Positions 1 through 9,236 of a stretch of DNA of 59,604 nucleotides are shown one piece after another. The DNA comes from Opitutaceae bacterium. Its GTDB lineage: Bacteria; Verrucomicrobiota; Verrucomicrobiia; Opitutales; Opitutaceae. How positions within the stretch are numbered: position 1 is the stretch's first letter; every line of letters begins with the position of its first letter. The stretch spans positions 1 to 59,604 of the forward strand of contig JANQRT010000051.1 in NCBI GenBank assembly GCA_028284385.1. The letters run 5' to 3'. The position numbers were made by a program, and so were the translations under genes. The notes under the pieces are model-generated. The model searched no databases, was not told the origin of the DNA, and saw nothing but the letters and a program-made list of their open reading frames with translations.

Positions 1-564
1 ACTAAGATTGGGGTATCTTCTACAGACCCGAAAGTCGATCCGGTTGGAGCCTGCGTTGGGGCTCGTGGGGCTCGCGTGAAGAGCATCGTTCGCGAGCTCG
101 GCGGGGAGAAGATCGATATCATTCGCTATTTCGAGGATCCGAAGGAAATGGCGCTTGAAGCTTTGAAACCAGCCATTCCTCGCGACGTGGACATAGATTC
201 CATCAACAAGCGCATCCGCATTGAGGTCTCTGAAGACGACCTCGCGGTGGCCATCGGCCGAAAAGGGCAAAACGCCCGTCTTACCTCCAAGCTAGTGGGT
301 TGGAAAATCGATATCATAAAGGAGGAAGTCAAAGAGGTCAGTATCGAGGCCAAAAAGCAGCAGGCTGCAGCTGGTCTGAGCCAGGTGGAAGGTATTGACG
401 ACGACGTGGCGGAGCGTTTGGTCATGAATGGTCTGATCAGCCCCGAGCTTTTCTTGGACGTCGAGCAGGAGGACCTGGTTGATATGGGTTTTGAAGAAGC
501 TCAAGCCCAGGACATCATGGGCAAGGTCAACGCCTTCTTGCAGACCCAGAAGATTTCGTCCTAA
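1..564 (+). CDS. nusA: Transcription termination/antitermination factor NusA, C-terminal part
   Basis: NusA binds RNA polymerase and nascent RNA and controls pausing, termination and antitermination. The reading frame is open from base 1, so the start and the N-terminal and S1 domains lie outside the window. What is visible is the KH region, with the family hallmark VDPVGACVGARG near the left edge (which places the true frame upstream of the GTG at 76), a second KH-like segment around AVAIGRKGQNARL, and a short acidic helix-hairpin-helix tail (GIDDDVAERLV). It is followed after 55 bp by infB, the usual nusA-infB order, so the genes are probably co-transcribed. Only the partial state is uncertain; the identity is clear. 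Confidence 0.96.
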   Translation, partial: TKIGVSSTDPKVDPVGACVGARGARVKSIVRELGGEKIDIIRYFEDPKEMALEALKPAIPRDVDIDSINKRIRIEVSEDDLAVAIGRKGQNARLTSKLVGWKIDIIKEEVKEVSIEAKKQQAAAGLSQVEGIDDDVAERLVMNGLISPELFLDVEQEDLVDMGFEEAQAQDIMGKVNAFLQTQKISS

Positions 565-619
565 TCGATTGTCATCCCGTTAAGCCCGTTAACATCGCAG
601 AGCTATTTAATCATCACTA

Positions 620-2920
620 ATGAGCGTAAGAATCTACCAGTTGTCTAAAAAGATCGGGATGGAGAACAACGACCTGATCGAGCTGCTCTCCCAGCGTGGC
701 TTCCAAGTCAAGAGCGCGTCTAGCTCCATCGACAACATCTCGGCCGATTCCATTATAGAAGAGTTTTCCAAGAAGACCGAACCTGCAGCCGAGGCTGAAA
801 AACAGGCAGCGGCGCCGCTAGTGGAAGAAAAGAAGCCGGTTGCTCCTCCATCGCCCAATGTTTTCGTTAGAAGCAAAAAGGACGTCGAGCAGGAAAAGAA
901 AGCTGCAGCTCCGCCTCCGGTCAAGGCGGCTCCATTAGCAGCGCCCAGGACGGCTCCTCCTGTCAAATCCGCTCCTTCGGTGCCTCGACCTGCAGTCGCT
1001 GGTACCCCTTCTTCGGCCACTCCTCCGAGTCCAAGCGGTCCTGTTTCTCCTCCTGTTCCAAAGCCTCCATCGGCATCGCCGGCTGGAGTTTCTATTCCTT
1101 CCACCAAGAAGACAGGTGGCGTTGCGGTCGCTGAAGAATCAGGCGATGGCATTCGTACTATCACTCTCAAGCCGCCGATTGTGGTTCGAGACCTTGCCAC
1201 CGAGCTAGGACTCAAGCCCTTCAAGCTGATTTCCGAGTTGATGGAGATGGGGATCTTCGCCTCGATCAACCAAAGCCTGGAGGAAGACGTCGCCAGCAAG
1301 ATTGCTGAAAAGCATTCCGTCATCCTTGAGATCCGACATCGCGGTGAAGGTCCCAAGCAAAAGAAAAAGAAGGTTGTCGCGGAAGTCGACGAAAGCAAAC
1401 TGCTCGAGGAGCGTCCGGCTGTAGTTTGTATTCTAGGACATGTGGATCATGGAAAGACCTCTTTGCTTGATTACATCCGAAAAGCCAATGTCGTGTCCGG
1501 AGAAGCCGGGGGCATTACCCAGCACATCGGAGCTTATCAGGTCGAACACAAGGAGAAAAAGATCACTTTTCTGGATACACCTGGCCACGCTGCGTTTAAT
1601 GCCATGAGAGCCCGCGGGGCGGACGTGACTGATGTCGCTATTCTTATCGTAGCCGCCGACGATGGTTTCATGCCTCAGACCGATGAAGCCTTGAAATTCT
1701 TGCAGGAGGCTGGCGTGCAACCCATCGTTGCTATCAATAAAATCGATACAGCAGGAGCCAACATCGATAAGGTCAAGCAACAGATGCAGGAACGGGGTAT
1801 CGCTTCCGAAGACTGGGGCGGCGAGATTATCACATCGCCGATATCGGCTCTTAAGGGAGATGGCGTTGAAGAGCTTTTAGAGATGATTCAGCTCCAGGCG
1901 GAAATTCTCGAGCTCAAGGCGAATCCTAAAAAAGCGGCTGAAGGTATCATCATCGAGGCCCAAATGGAAGTCGGGCGAGGGCCTACTGCCACCGTAATTG
2001 TGCAGAGCGGTACCCTTAAAATCGGCGATTCGCTTGTTTGCGGTCCAACATTCACCAAGGTGAAGGCGATGTTCAACGAGCACGGCCAACAACTTAAAGT
2101 CGCGCCTCCTTCAACCCCCGTTCGGGTCATAGGCTGGTCGGATACGCCTGATTGCGGGGCAACCTTCGTCGCCGTTAAAAACGAGAAGACTGCTAAGCGC
2201 GAAGCTGAGGAAAACAGACTGAAGGAGCGTGATGAAGCTCAAGTCGTTGCGGAAGGCCAAATGCCTACTTCCCAAGAGAAACTGTTCGCCGCTATTGCCA
2301 AGACGCAATCCAAGATTCTTAGACTGATTATCAAGGGCGATGTTTTCGGGTCGGTGGAAGCGGTCGTCAATTCCCTGGAAGCGATCGAGAGCGATAAGGT
2401 GAGTCTTGAAATCATCCATGCAGACGTAGGAGCCGTTAGCAAAAGCGATGTTCAGAAGGCTAGCGCAGGCGATGCGTCCATTATTGGCTTTAACGTTAAA
2501 AACGAAAATGGCGTGATGCCTTTAGCTAAGCATCATCAGGTTAAAATCGTTCATCATCCCATCATCTATGAACTGATCGATCAGGTTCGGGATGACATGG
2601 TCAACCTGCTCGATCCCGAGTACCGTGAAAACAAGATCGGCGCTGCGGAGGTAAGAGCGGTGTTTCCCATTTCCAATGGTACCGTTGCGGGTTGTCTCGT
2701 TACGGAGGGTCGCGTAGAGCACGATGCGAGCGCCCGCGTCGTCAGGCGAAACGACGTTGTTTTCGAAGGCAAGATCGACACTTTGCGCCGCGTTAAAGAC
2801 GATGTGAAGGAAGTGCGAGCAGGCACGGAATGCGGTATTCGTTTGAAGAACTGCAACGATTATAAGGAAGGCGATACCATCGAAGTGTTCGAAGTTCACG
2901 AAATTCGACCTTCTCTTTAG
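620..2920 (+). CDS. infB: Translation initiation factor IF-2
   Basis: IF-2 is the GTPase that places initiator fMet-tRNA on the 30S subunit and promotes 50S joining. The 766-residue protein begins with an IF2_N helical domain (about 1-50), then a long Pro/Ala-rich linker (about 55-165), a second IF2_N-like module (about 180-235) and the G domain. The G motifs are GHVDHGKT (about 273-280), DTPGH (about 319) and NKID (about 373). Domains II, III and C2 follow to the end. No Shine-Dalgarno site is seen before the ATG; the start is fixed by the conserved N-terminal module. It sits between nusA and rbfA as in most bacteria. Confidence 0.98.
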   Translation: MSVRIYQLSKKIGMENNDLIELLSQRGFQVKSASSSIDNISADSIIEEFSKKTEPAAEAEKQAAAPLVEEKKPVAPPSPNVFVRSKKDVEQEKKAAAPPPVKAAPLAAPRTAPPVKSAPSVPRPAVAGTPSSATPPSPSGPVSPPVPKPPSASPAGVSIPSTKKTGGVAVAEESGDGIRTITLKPPIVVRDLATELGLKPFKLISELMEMGIFASINQSLEEDVASKIAEKHSVILEIRHRGEGPKQKKKKVVAEVDESKLLEERPAVVCILGHVDHGKTSLLDYIRKANVVSGEAGGITQHIGAYQVEHKEKKITFLDTPGHAAFNAMRARGADVTDVAILIVAADDGFMPQTDEALKFLQEAGVQPIVAINKIDTAGANIDKVKQQMQERGIASEDWGGEIITSPISALKGDGVEELLEMIQLQAEILELKANPKKAAEGIIIEAQMEVGRGPTATVIVQSGTLKIGDSLVCGPTFTKVKAMFNEHGQQLKVAPPSTPVRVIGWSDTPDCGATFVAVKNEKTAKREAEENRLKERDEAQVVAEGQMPTSQEKLFAAIAKTQSKILRLIIKGDVFGSVEAVVNSLEAIESDKVSLEIIHADVGAVSKSDVQKASAGDASIIGFNVKNENGVMPLAKHHQVKIVHHPIIYELIDQVRDDMVNLLDPEYRENKIGAAEVRAVFPISNGTVAGCLVTEGRVEHDASARVVRRNDVVFEGKIDTLRRVKDDVKEVRAGTECGIRLKNCNDYKEGDTIEVFEVHEIRPSL

Positions 2921-3007
2921 GGTGTATCCATTTTTAGAATTCGAAAACGAATCGGATATTATTCCAGGAATAGTTATCATCTAGAAAATTCGAATTCCAT
3001 TCGATTT

Positions 3008-3364
3008 ATGAGCAATCGCAACGTCAGGGTTAGCGAGCTGTTGAAGCGGGAGATCAGTGATATTCTTCATACTCGCTATCAGCAAAGATCGGTGGCTCTA
3101 ACGATTACGGATGTAGAGGTTTCGCCGGATCATAGCAGAGCTCGGGTTTACTATTCGTCGCTAGTCGATGGATACGATCGAATTAAAGCTGAAAATTTTC
3201 TGCAAGCCAGTGCTGGCCGTATTCGCCACGAGCTCGGTAAGCGGATTATCTTGAAGAGAATGCCTGCTCTCGAGTTTCTCTATGACGAATCGAACGAGCG
3301 GGGCGCGCGCATGACAACGCTACTCGACTCTCTCGAATTTACGGAGGACGAACCCGAGGATTGA
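3008..3364 (+). CDS. rbfA: Ribosome-binding factor A
   Basis: RbfA is a small KH-fold protein that helps 16S rRNA 5'-end maturation and 30S assembly in the cytoplasm. The 118-residue product has the usual family length, and shows the N-terminal pattern NRNVRVSELLKREISDIL and the conserved segment LTITDVEVSPDHSRARVYYS. The gene lies 87 bp after infB, and its stop codon overlaps the TTG start of the next gene (TTGA), which implies translational coupling. The A/T-rich gap before it contains a short ATTCG-AAAA-CGAAT inverted repeat (2939-2952) of unknown value. Confidence 0.95.
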   Translation: MSNRNVRVSELLKREISDILHTRYQQRSVALTITDVEVSPDHSRARVYYSSLVDGYDRIKAENFLQASAGRIRHELGKRIILKRMPALEFLYDESNERGARMTTLLDSLEFTEDEPED

Positions 3365-4362
3365 GCGCCTACTTTCCAAAGTTAAGCGAAACGTTCTCGA
3401 GCCTCCTGAAAGAGCTCAAAGGTTGTAGGGTAGGCGTAATCGGGCATGCTCGTCCCGACGGCGACTGCATTGGCGCCCAGGTTGGACTGACGCGTTTGTT
3501 GCTCAATGCTGGTGTCGATGCCGTTGCTATCAATGCCGACAAGGTTCCTGAATCGCTTGCTTTTCTGAATACGGAAACGCCGATTCAATTATTGCCTATA
3601 CCCGATATAGGCGACATGCCCCTTGTTTACGTGGATTGCGCTGATGAGGGAAGAGTTGGTCCGAAAACGTCTCAAGCTTTGATAAGTAATGAGAGAGTCG
3701 CGAACATCGATCACCACATTTCCAATACGAATTTCGCTCGAATTAATTTGGTAGATGTCGAAAGCGCGGCTACTTGTGAAATTCTAGCCGGAATCGCTCT
3801 CGACCTCGCCTTGCCAATCGATGAATTGACTGCTTCCGCCCTATACGTTGGACTCCTAACGGATACCGGACGATTCGGCTATGGAGCTACGACTAGTCGC
3901 GTATTCGAAATTTGCAGTCGCCTTGTGGCATCAGGCGCTTCGCCCGTAACCTCAGCACGTCATCTCTACGAAAGCCAACCGATTGAAAGACTGATGCTCC
4001 TGCAGCGATTTCTGAAGTCGCTGACGCTTGAACTCGATGGACGGCTCTGCGTCGGGGAATTGCGTCAAATAGACTTCATCGAGACAGGAGCAACCTATGC
4101 TGATACCGAAGGTTTTGTCGACTACGCTCGATCAGTAGACTCCGCTGAGGTCGGATTGCTGATCGAAGAGCGTAAAACGTCCACCAAGGGCAGCCTCCGC
4201 GGTAAGGACCCGGTTCTCCGTCTTGACCAAATAGCGGGTAGTTTTGGAGGTGGCGGTCACGCCTGCGCAGCGGGGCTGAGCAGCGCTTTGAGTCTAGCTG
4301 AACTTAAAAATGGGTTGATCAAAGCGGTCGAGTCGCGCTTGAACGGAATCGTTTCTACTTAA
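3361..4362 (+). CDS. nrnA: DHH-family phosphoesterase (NrnA-type oligoribonuclease / pAp phosphatase)
   Basis: Members of this family degrade nanoRNAs and dephosphorylate 3'-phosphoadenosine 5'-phosphate. The 333-residue protein has the metal-binding motifs HARPDGDC near residue 30, VDCAD around 90 and IDHHISN around 118 (DHH domain), and ends in a DHHA1 domain with the substrate-binding [10 protein letters not shown]. The start is a TTG that overlaps the rbfA stop; no better start lies nearby, and the next in-frame candidates would cut into the fold. Its place between rbfA and truB is the common arrangement for NrnA-type proteins. Whether pAp or nanoRNA is the main substrate cannot be read from sequence. 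Confidence 0.9.
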   Translation: MSAYFPKLSETFSSLLKELKGCRVGVIGHARPDGDCIGAQVGLTRLLLNAGVDAVAINADKVPESLAFLNTETPIQLLPIPDIGDMPLVYVDCADEGRVGPKTSQALISNERVANIDHHISNTNFARINLVDVESAATCEILAGIALDLALPIDELTASALYVGLLTDTGRFGYGATTSRVFEICSRLVASGASPVTSARHLYESQPIERLMLLQRFLKSLTLELDGRLCVGELRQIDFIETGATYADTEGFVDYARSVDSAEVGLLIEERKTSTKGSLRGKDPVLRLDQIAGSFGGGGHACAAGLSSALSLAELKNGLIKAVESRLNGIVST

Positions 4363-4373
4363 TTGATCTCAGC

Positions 4374-5096
4374 ATGAATGAATTGAAGGAATTCGAGGGA
4401 ATTCTCCTGATTGATAAACCGAAGGGGATAACCTCACATGATGTCGTAGACAGAGCTCGTCGCAAGTACAAGATCAAGCGTATTGGACATGCGGGTACAC
4501 TGGATCCCATGGCCACGGGATTGCTGATACTGCTTGTGGGCAAAGCGACGAAGCTGTCTCAGTATTTGATGAGCCTGGACAAGGTTTACAGCGGAACGAT
4601 TACTCTAGGCGAAAGCACGAACACTTACGATGCGGACGGTGAAGTGGCTTTCAATAAGCCAGTCCCGGAATTGACCTTAAGTCAGGTTCAGGACTACCTG
4701 AACAATTTTCTAGGCGATCAGTATCAAACCCCTCCCATGTATTCCGCTATAAAGATAAAGGGGCAGCCACTCTACAAGCTGGCCAGGAAAGGGCAAGAAG
4801 TGGAGAGAGAGCCTCGTTTCATACGCGTATCCAAATTTCACGCTACGGATTATAAGTCTCCGAACATCGAATTTACAATGGCTTGTACCAAGGGTACCTA
4901 TGTTCGGTCCATCGCGCATGACTTGGGGGAGAAAATCGAATGCGGGGCTCATTTGTCCGCCCTCAGGCGCGACGCGTCGGACAAGTTTAGCGTCAAGGAT
5001 GCCATTCCACTTGAAGAACTGGAGGCTCTGTCTAGCTCCGAACTGGCTTCAGTCCTCATACCTGGTCATCAGGCGACTCCGACTTCTCTCATATGA
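4374..5096 (+). CDS. truB: tRNA pseudouridine(55) synthase TruB
   Basis: TruB isomerises uridine 55 in the T-loop of most tRNAs. The 240-residue protein has the N-terminal [15 protein letters not shown] motif and the catalytic motif [12 protein letters not shown] with Asp44 as nucleophile, and also shows the [13 protein letters not shown] motif. It is somewhat shorter than E. coli TruB because the C-terminal PUA-like extension is short. Its stop overlaps the ribF ATG by four bases (ATGA), a coupled pair inside the operon. No Shine-Dalgarno site is evident at the ATG. Confidence 0.96.
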   Translation: MNELKEFEGILLIDKPKGITSHDVVDRARRKYKIKRIGHAGTLDPMATGLLILLVGKATKLSQYLMSLDKVYSGTITLGESTNTYDADGEVAFNKPVPELTLSQVQDYLNNFLGDQYQTPPMYSAIKIKGQPLYKLARKGQEVEREPRFIRVSKFHATDYKSPNIEFTMACTKGTYVRSIAHDLGEKIECGAHLSALRRDASDKFSVKDAIPLEELEALSSSELASVLIPGHQATPTSLI

Positions 5097-6040
5097 ATCG
5101 AATTGTTCAGTTCGATTCGCTTGAAGCTTTCCAATTCGACGAGCCTAAATCCGTGCATCTGGCGATTGGCATGTTCGATGGCGTGCACCTCGGGCACCAA
5201 AGAGTGCTTGAATCGGCCCTACAAAGATCTGCGGAGGAGGATGGGGTGGCGGGTGTATTGACTTTTTGGCCACATCCGAGCCGTCTCTTCAATCCAGAAT
5301 CCCCAGTTAGGATGATTTTGACTCCGGAGCTTAAGGCGTCTCAATTCGCTCTTAGGAATATGCGTTTCGTGATTGAGGAATCTTTCACCGAAGACTTTTC
5401 CAACATCGAAGCGGAGTCTTTCATTAAACATCTTGTTCGTCGGATTCCTGGTCTTAAGTCGATACACACAGGTTTGAACTGGAGGTTTGGCAAGGGCGGG
5501 AGAGGGGATCCATCCATGCTTGAACTGCTTGCTAAAGAGGAGGGAATTGAAGCGCATTGCGCGGAAGTGCATCTCGCCGAGGGAGAGCGTGTCAGCAGTA
5601 CTCGAATACGTAGTTTGTTAACTGAAGGATCCGTCGAAAAAGTGAATGAGCTTCTAGGCTATAACTATTTTTCAGTCGGTACCGCTATACAAGGGAAGCA
5701 ACTGGGTTCCGAAATGGGAACTCCGACTTTGAATATGCCATTCGAAGGCGACCTGCGACCTGCCTATGGCGTGTATGTCACGCTTGTTTCCGATCTGTCA
5801 TCGAATATCCAGTACAAGTCGGTTTCCAATTTTGGCGTTAGACCGACGGTTGAGAAAAGCGATAAGCCGCTGCTCGAAACGCACTTTCTGGAGGAATGCA
5901 GCTTCAGTTATGGAGCTAGGCTCCGCGTTGAATGGTTGGAATTCATCCGCCCTGAACGGGAGTTTGCGAATGTCGATGAACTTAGAAATCGAATACGCGA
6001 AGATGTGCAAATCGCGAATAGGCGATTTGAAATGATCTAG
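5093..6040 (+). CDS. ribF: Bifunctional riboflavin kinase / FAD synthetase RibF
   Basis: RibF phosphorylates riboflavin to FMN and adenylylates it to FAD. The 315-residue protein has the N-terminal nucleotidyltransferase domain ([15 protein letters not shown] near residue 25; [13 protein letters not shown] near 165) and the C-terminal riboflavin kinase domain (EMGTPTLNM, then FGVRPTVE and the acidic [12 protein letters not shown] segment). Length and domain order match the family. The truB-ribF pairing with a four-base overlap is widespread in bacteria. Confidence 0.96.
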   Translation: MNRIVQFDSLEAFQFDEPKSVHLAIGMFDGVHLGHQRVLESALQRSAEEDGVAGVLTFWPHPSRLFNPESPVRMILTPELKASQFALRNMRFVIEESFTEDFSNIEAESFIKHLVRRIPGLKSIHTGLNWRFGKGGRGDPSMLELLAKEEGIEAHCAEVHLAEGERVSSTRIRSLLTEGSVEKVNELLGYNYFSVGTAIQGKQLGSEMGTPTLNMPFEGDLRPAYGVYVTLVSDLSSNIQYKSVSNFGVRPTVEKSDKPLLETHFLEECSFSYGARLRVEWLEFIRPEREFANVDELRNRIREDVQIANRRFEMI

Positions 6041-6043
6041 CCG

Positions 6044-6802
6044 ATGGCTGGCAAAATCAGGATTGACGAGCTGGTCGTCGCAAAGGGTTTGGCCGAAAGC
6101 AGAAGCGCAGCAAAGGCTTTGGTGATGTCTGGAAAAGTGAGATGCGGAGATCGTCGCTTGGATAAGCCCGGGCTTAAGGTCGATCTAGACATCGAGATAT
6201 TCGTGGAGGCTGGCAAGCGTTTCGTGGGTCGCGGAGGTGAGAAGCTATTGGGTTTTATCGAACGATTCGGCATTTCCTTTGAAGAATGCGCCGTACTTGA
6301 TATCGGAGCCTCGACAGGAGGTTTTACCGACTGCTCGTTGCAGAATGGGGCAAAGAGTGTTACCTGTCTCGATGTAGGTAAAGGACAACTACACGCTAAG
6401 ATTCGTGGCGATAGTAGAGTGGTGAACATCGAAGGCTTCAACGCGCGTCATTTGAAGAAAGGAGACCTTCCTCTGGAAGCGTACGACCGAATTGTGGTGG
6501 ATCTCTCCTTCATTTCTCTCAAGACCATGTTGCCCGTCGTTTGGCCATTTCTGCCCGAAAAGGGGCTGCTTGTCGCCTTGGTGAAGCCGCAGTTCGAAGT
6601 AGGCAAGGAGATAGCCGACAAGTATAGAGGCGTGATAAAGGATCCGGAAGCTCGCTACCAAGCTTATGACGAAATCAAGCGGTTCGCATTGGATCGCCTT
6701 GATGATTCGACGTTGTTTGGCGAGATGGAATCGCCCATTAAGGGTGGGGATGGAAATGTCGAGTACCTGCTCGGCTTAACCAAGGGTCCGAGTTCCTTGT
6801 AA
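6044..6802 (+). CDS. tlyA: TlyA family rRNA (cytidine-2'-O)-methyltransferase
   Basis: TlyA proteins have an S4 RNA-binding domain followed by an FtsJ-type Rossmann methyltransferase, and in studied species 2'-O-methylate 16S and/or 23S rRNA. Older databases call them hemolysin A. The 252-residue product shows the S4 domain (RIDELVVAKGLAESRSAAKAL, about residues 5-60), the linker GRGGEKL, and the SAM-binding loop VLDIGASTGGFTDCSLQNGA near residue 85. The FtsJ-type catalytic Lys/Asp/Lys/Glu pattern appears complete (VDLSFISL; ALVKPQFE). It starts 3 bp after ribF and belongs to the same operon. Methylation targets in this organism are unknown. Confidence 0.9.
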   Translation: MAGKIRIDELVVAKGLAESRSAAKALVMSGKVRCGDRRLDKPGLKVDLDIEIFVEAGKRFVGRGGEKLLGFIERFGISFEECAVLDIGASTGGFTDCSLQNGAKSVTCLDVGKGQLHAKIRGDSRVVNIEGFNARHLKKGDLPLEAYDRIVVDLSFISLKTMLPVVWPFLPEKGLLVALVKPQFEVGKEIADKYRGVIKDPEARYQAYDEIKRFALDRLDDSTLFGEMESPIKGGDGNVEYLLGLTKGPSSL

Positions 6803-6870
6803 ATTGAATCCTGCTCCACGTTTTGAGCCGGCTACGTTTCTAAGTTGAAAAAGCGGAGTCAATTTCGAAT

Positions 6871-7737
6871 ATGAGTAGCGTGTCGATACCCAAGCCTATC
6901 AAGCGGTTAGCTTTCGTGGTCAACGAGACGAAGAGCGGGGCCTCCGAATTGGAGTCTTCCCTTCGATCGATGGCTCAAGACAGCGGTATTGAAACTTGCG
7001 CTACCAGCGAGTTTCCCGTACCTCGCGGCTATCTCGAAAAGGAAGACGCCTGTTGTGTGATTGGAGGCGATGGCACTTTTCTTAGCGTTGCGGCTGAATC
7101 GACCCGTTGGCAAGTGCCGCTTATTGGGGTTAATCGAGGAACCTTGGGATTCCTTACCACCTATTCGTCCGAAGAGATCCAGTCGATATTTCCATCTATT
7201 CTGAAAGGCGATTTTCAGCTCACCTATCGAACCCTGCTTGAGTGCCAGACTCAGGAGAATCACTGTGACTACGCGCTCAACGATGTCGTGATAAAATCCG
7301 CCGAAACGAGTCGTATCGTGCACGTCAACGTTTTCGCCAATGACGAATTTATCACAACCTATGTGTGTGACGGTCTGATATTCAGTACGCCTACGGGATC
7401 GACAGCCTACACTCTCTCCGCTGGCGGTCCTCTGGTGCACCCTAATTCGGGAGTCATTTCCCTGACTCCCATCTGTCCGCATACCTTGAGCAATCGTTCG
7501 ATTATCTTTCCAAACGACGTCTCTTTAAGAGTGGAAAATGCAGTGCCGGATGAAAACCTCCTCGTAGCGGTTGATGGGCAGCGGAATTTATCGACTCTCA
7601 AGGATCGTCCTATCGAAATCCGAAAAGCCGAAAAGAATCTCCCGATCGTCCAGCGTGTGGATTATTCCCATTTCAACGTTATCCGCCACAAGCTGAAGTG
7701 GAGTGGCGGGTACGCGGGAGAGGGGCGATCCTCTTAG
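6871..7737 (+). CDS. nadK: NAD kinase
   Basis: NAD kinase makes NADP from NAD and is essential in most bacteria. The 288-residue product has the diagnostic GGDGTFLSVA motif (about residues 65-75), the GVNRGTLGFLT segment and the C-terminal TPTGSTAYTLSAGGPLVHP signature. It is the last gene of the plus-strand operon, 68 bp after tlyA, and converges with the minus-strand gene ending at 7761. A GCGGAG stretch 15 bases before the ATG could serve as a weak ribosome binding site. Confidence 0.96.
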   Translation: MSSVSIPKPIKRLAFVVNETKSGASELESSLRSMAQDSGIETCATSEFPVPRGYLEKEDACCVIGGDGTFLSVAAESTRWQVPLIGVNRGTLGFLTTYSSEEIQSIFPSILKGDFQLTYRTLLECQTQENHCDYALNDVVIKSAETSRIVHVNVFANDEFITTYVCDGLIFSTPTGSTAYTLSAGGPLVHPNSGVISLTPICPHTLSNRSIIFPNDVSLRVENAVPDENLLVAVDGQRNLSTLKDRPIEIRKAEKNLPIVQRVDYSHFNVIRHKLKWSGGYAGEGRSS

Positions 7738-7760
7738 AGTACTACAGAGCGGTTTTTCCG

Positions 7761-8207
7761 TTAGGAATCCTTCTTTTCCTGTAGCTCTGGTATTAAGTAT
7801 GGATTTTCGTCAGGGACCGATGTTGGTCCAGAGCCATAGAAGTCGAATCTAATAATCTCTAGCTTGCTCGAGCTGAGTTTCGGGTTCTTAAGGACCACTG
7901 AAAGCCGTACTTGTTCTAGAATGGCTTTGTAGTGCCGCGTGTAGTCTAGATCCGAGCTAGGACCGAAGAGATAGATTAGATTTTCGTGACGATACCGAAT
8001 ATACCATCCCTCGTCCGTCAATCCGAAGCTGGTGATATCAATGCCCGGGTATCGTTGCTTGAATCTGTCGTGCGACATCTTTGCGCTATCGACGATCGCC
8101 TCCATGGGGTACACGATTAGCTTGTCCACCTCGGCATTTTGGTCCTGCCCCCAAGCCATCGACGAGATAGCTGTAAAGGCTATCAAAATTCTCGATACGC
8201 GAAACAT
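7761..8207 (-). CDS. Small secreted protein of unknown function
   Basis: No family is recognised. The 148-residue protein starts with a short signal peptide (MFRVSRILIAFTAISSMAWGQ, probably cleaved after AWG or AWGQ), so it is likely exported. The mature part is mixed alpha/beta, with a run of aromatic and charged residues (GWYIRYRHENLIYLFGPS) and no cysteines. It lies 36 bp downstream of the Gln/Gly/Met-rich protein on the same strand and is probably the last gene of a three-gene unit with that protein and the TPR protein at 9237-10949. No ribosome binding site is clear before the ATG. Confidence 0.75.
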   Translation of the reverse strand: MFRVSRILIAFTAISSMAWGQDQNAEVDKLIVYPMEAIVDSAKMSHDRFKQRYPGIDITSFGLTDEGWYIRYRHENLIYLFGPSSDLDYTRHYKAILEQVRLSVVLKNPKLSSSKLEIIRFDFYGSGPTSVPDENPYLIPELQEKKDS

Positions 8208-8243
8208 CTACTATTTTAAAACTAAATCGTATCTGAAAACAGA

Positions 8244-9224
8244 CTACAGATTGCTAGACATCTTTTCGCCCTGCTCGGCGCCGCGCGAACGATTGGAGCC
8301 TTGGCTTCCTCCAATATTGCCTGGCATTGACTGCCCGTCAGATTCCGTGACCTGCTTGCCGCTATCGCCGCCAACGCTAGCCTTGCTCCCTTGGCGTCCT
8401 TGAGAATCGCTTGATTCGCCACCCTGACCGGAAGATCCTTCGGATCCGCTGCTGGCGACTTCCTGGCTTCCAATTTCCTTGGAGGAATCTCCAAGCGACG
8501 GTTCAGGTGGTGGTGGCGGCAATTCTCCTCCAGGCCATGGGGAGTTGCCTCCTTCTCCAGCTGGATATTGCCCTTCTGGCATCTGGCCAGCCATCTGTCC
8601 TTCACCCATTTGGCCTTGCTGACCCTGTTGGCCCATTTGCCCTTGCTGGCCTTGTTGTCCACCCATTTGGCCCTGTTGCTGAGGCATGGGAATAAGAGGT
8701 GTCTGCTGTTGCCCCATCTGTCCTTGCTGCCCCATTTGGCCCTGTTGACCTTGCTGGCCGCCCATTTGCCCCATCTGTCCTTGTTGACCCTGTTGGCCTC
8801 CTTGACTTCCACCCATCGGTGGCATGCCCATGCTGCTTTGGCTTTGTTGACCGCCCATGCCTCCTCCACCCATCGGGATGGGGAAACCGCCTCCACTGCT
8901 TCCGCCTTGGCCACCGCCCATCGATGGTTGGCTGATGCTGTTCATTGGATTATTTCTGCCTTGCAAGCCAGCGGTTTCGGAAATGCTGCCAAGCGGGGGC
9001 AGCTGGCTTTCGTCGACCACCGATACGTTTCCGCCAATAGGGATGCCTCCTCCTCCCATGGTAATGCTTGGCCTCGAGGATCCTTGTTGAGGCTGTGTGA
9101 TGCCCACGTTTTTCTGGGCATCGAAAATGTCGGGATCCGGATCGAATTGACCTAGAACGGAACCTGAAAGAGCGAGTCCGACTGTGCCGGCGAACAGAGT
9201 TTGAATCTTCTTATTTGGCGACAT
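8244..9224 (-). CDS. Exported Gln/Gly/Met-rich low-complexity protein
   Basis: The 326-residue product begins with a signal peptide (QTLFAGTVGLALSGSVLGQ) and is then almost wholly low-complexity. It has Gly/Met-rich stretches (about 55-140), a Gln-Gly-Met repeat block (about 140-215, built on GQQGQMGQ units), a PPPPPEP stretch near 237 and a Ser/Gly-rich acidic tail. No enzyme domain is visible, so function is unknown; a structural or matrix role is possible. The ATG is supported by a strong ribosome site (AGGGAGG, 6 bases before the start on the minus strand). It lies 12 bp after the TPR protein gene, which suggests a shared transcript. Long ORFs in other frames here are by-products of the repetitive composition. 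Confidence 0.8.
   Translation of the reverse strand: MSPNKKIQTLFAGTVGLALSGSVLGQFDPDPDIFDAQKNVGITQPQQGSSRPSITMGGGGIPIGGNVSVVDESQLPPLGSISETAGLQGRNNPMNSISQPSMGGGQGGSSGGGFPIPMGGGGMGGQQSQSSMGMPPMGGSQGGQQGQQGQMGQMGGQQGQQGQMGQQGQMGQQQTPLIPMPQQQGQMGGQQGQQGQMGQQGQQGQMGEGQMAGQMPEGQYPAGEGGNSPWPGGELPPPPPEPSLGDSSKEIGSQEVASSGSEGSSGQGGESSDSQGRQGSKASVGGDSGKQVTESDGQSMPGNIGGSQGSNRSRGAEQGEKMSSNL
8580..8807 (-). repeat. Degenerate GQQGQMGQ-coding repeat block
   Basis: Imperfect short repeats encoding Gly-Gln-Gln-Gly-Gln-Met units fill codons 140-215 of the low-complexity exported protein. The unit length varies from 3 to 8 residues, so the array probably expands and contracts by slippage. There is no spacer structure, so it is not a CRISPR. 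Confidence 0.75.
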
Positions 9225-9236
9225 GATATTCCCTCC

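Noticed and set aside
8222..9155. Long open frames on both strands over the Gln/Gly/Met-rich gene
   Set aside because: They arise from the low-complexity DNA; only the minus-strand frame with a signal peptide and strong ribosome site (8244-9224) is supported.
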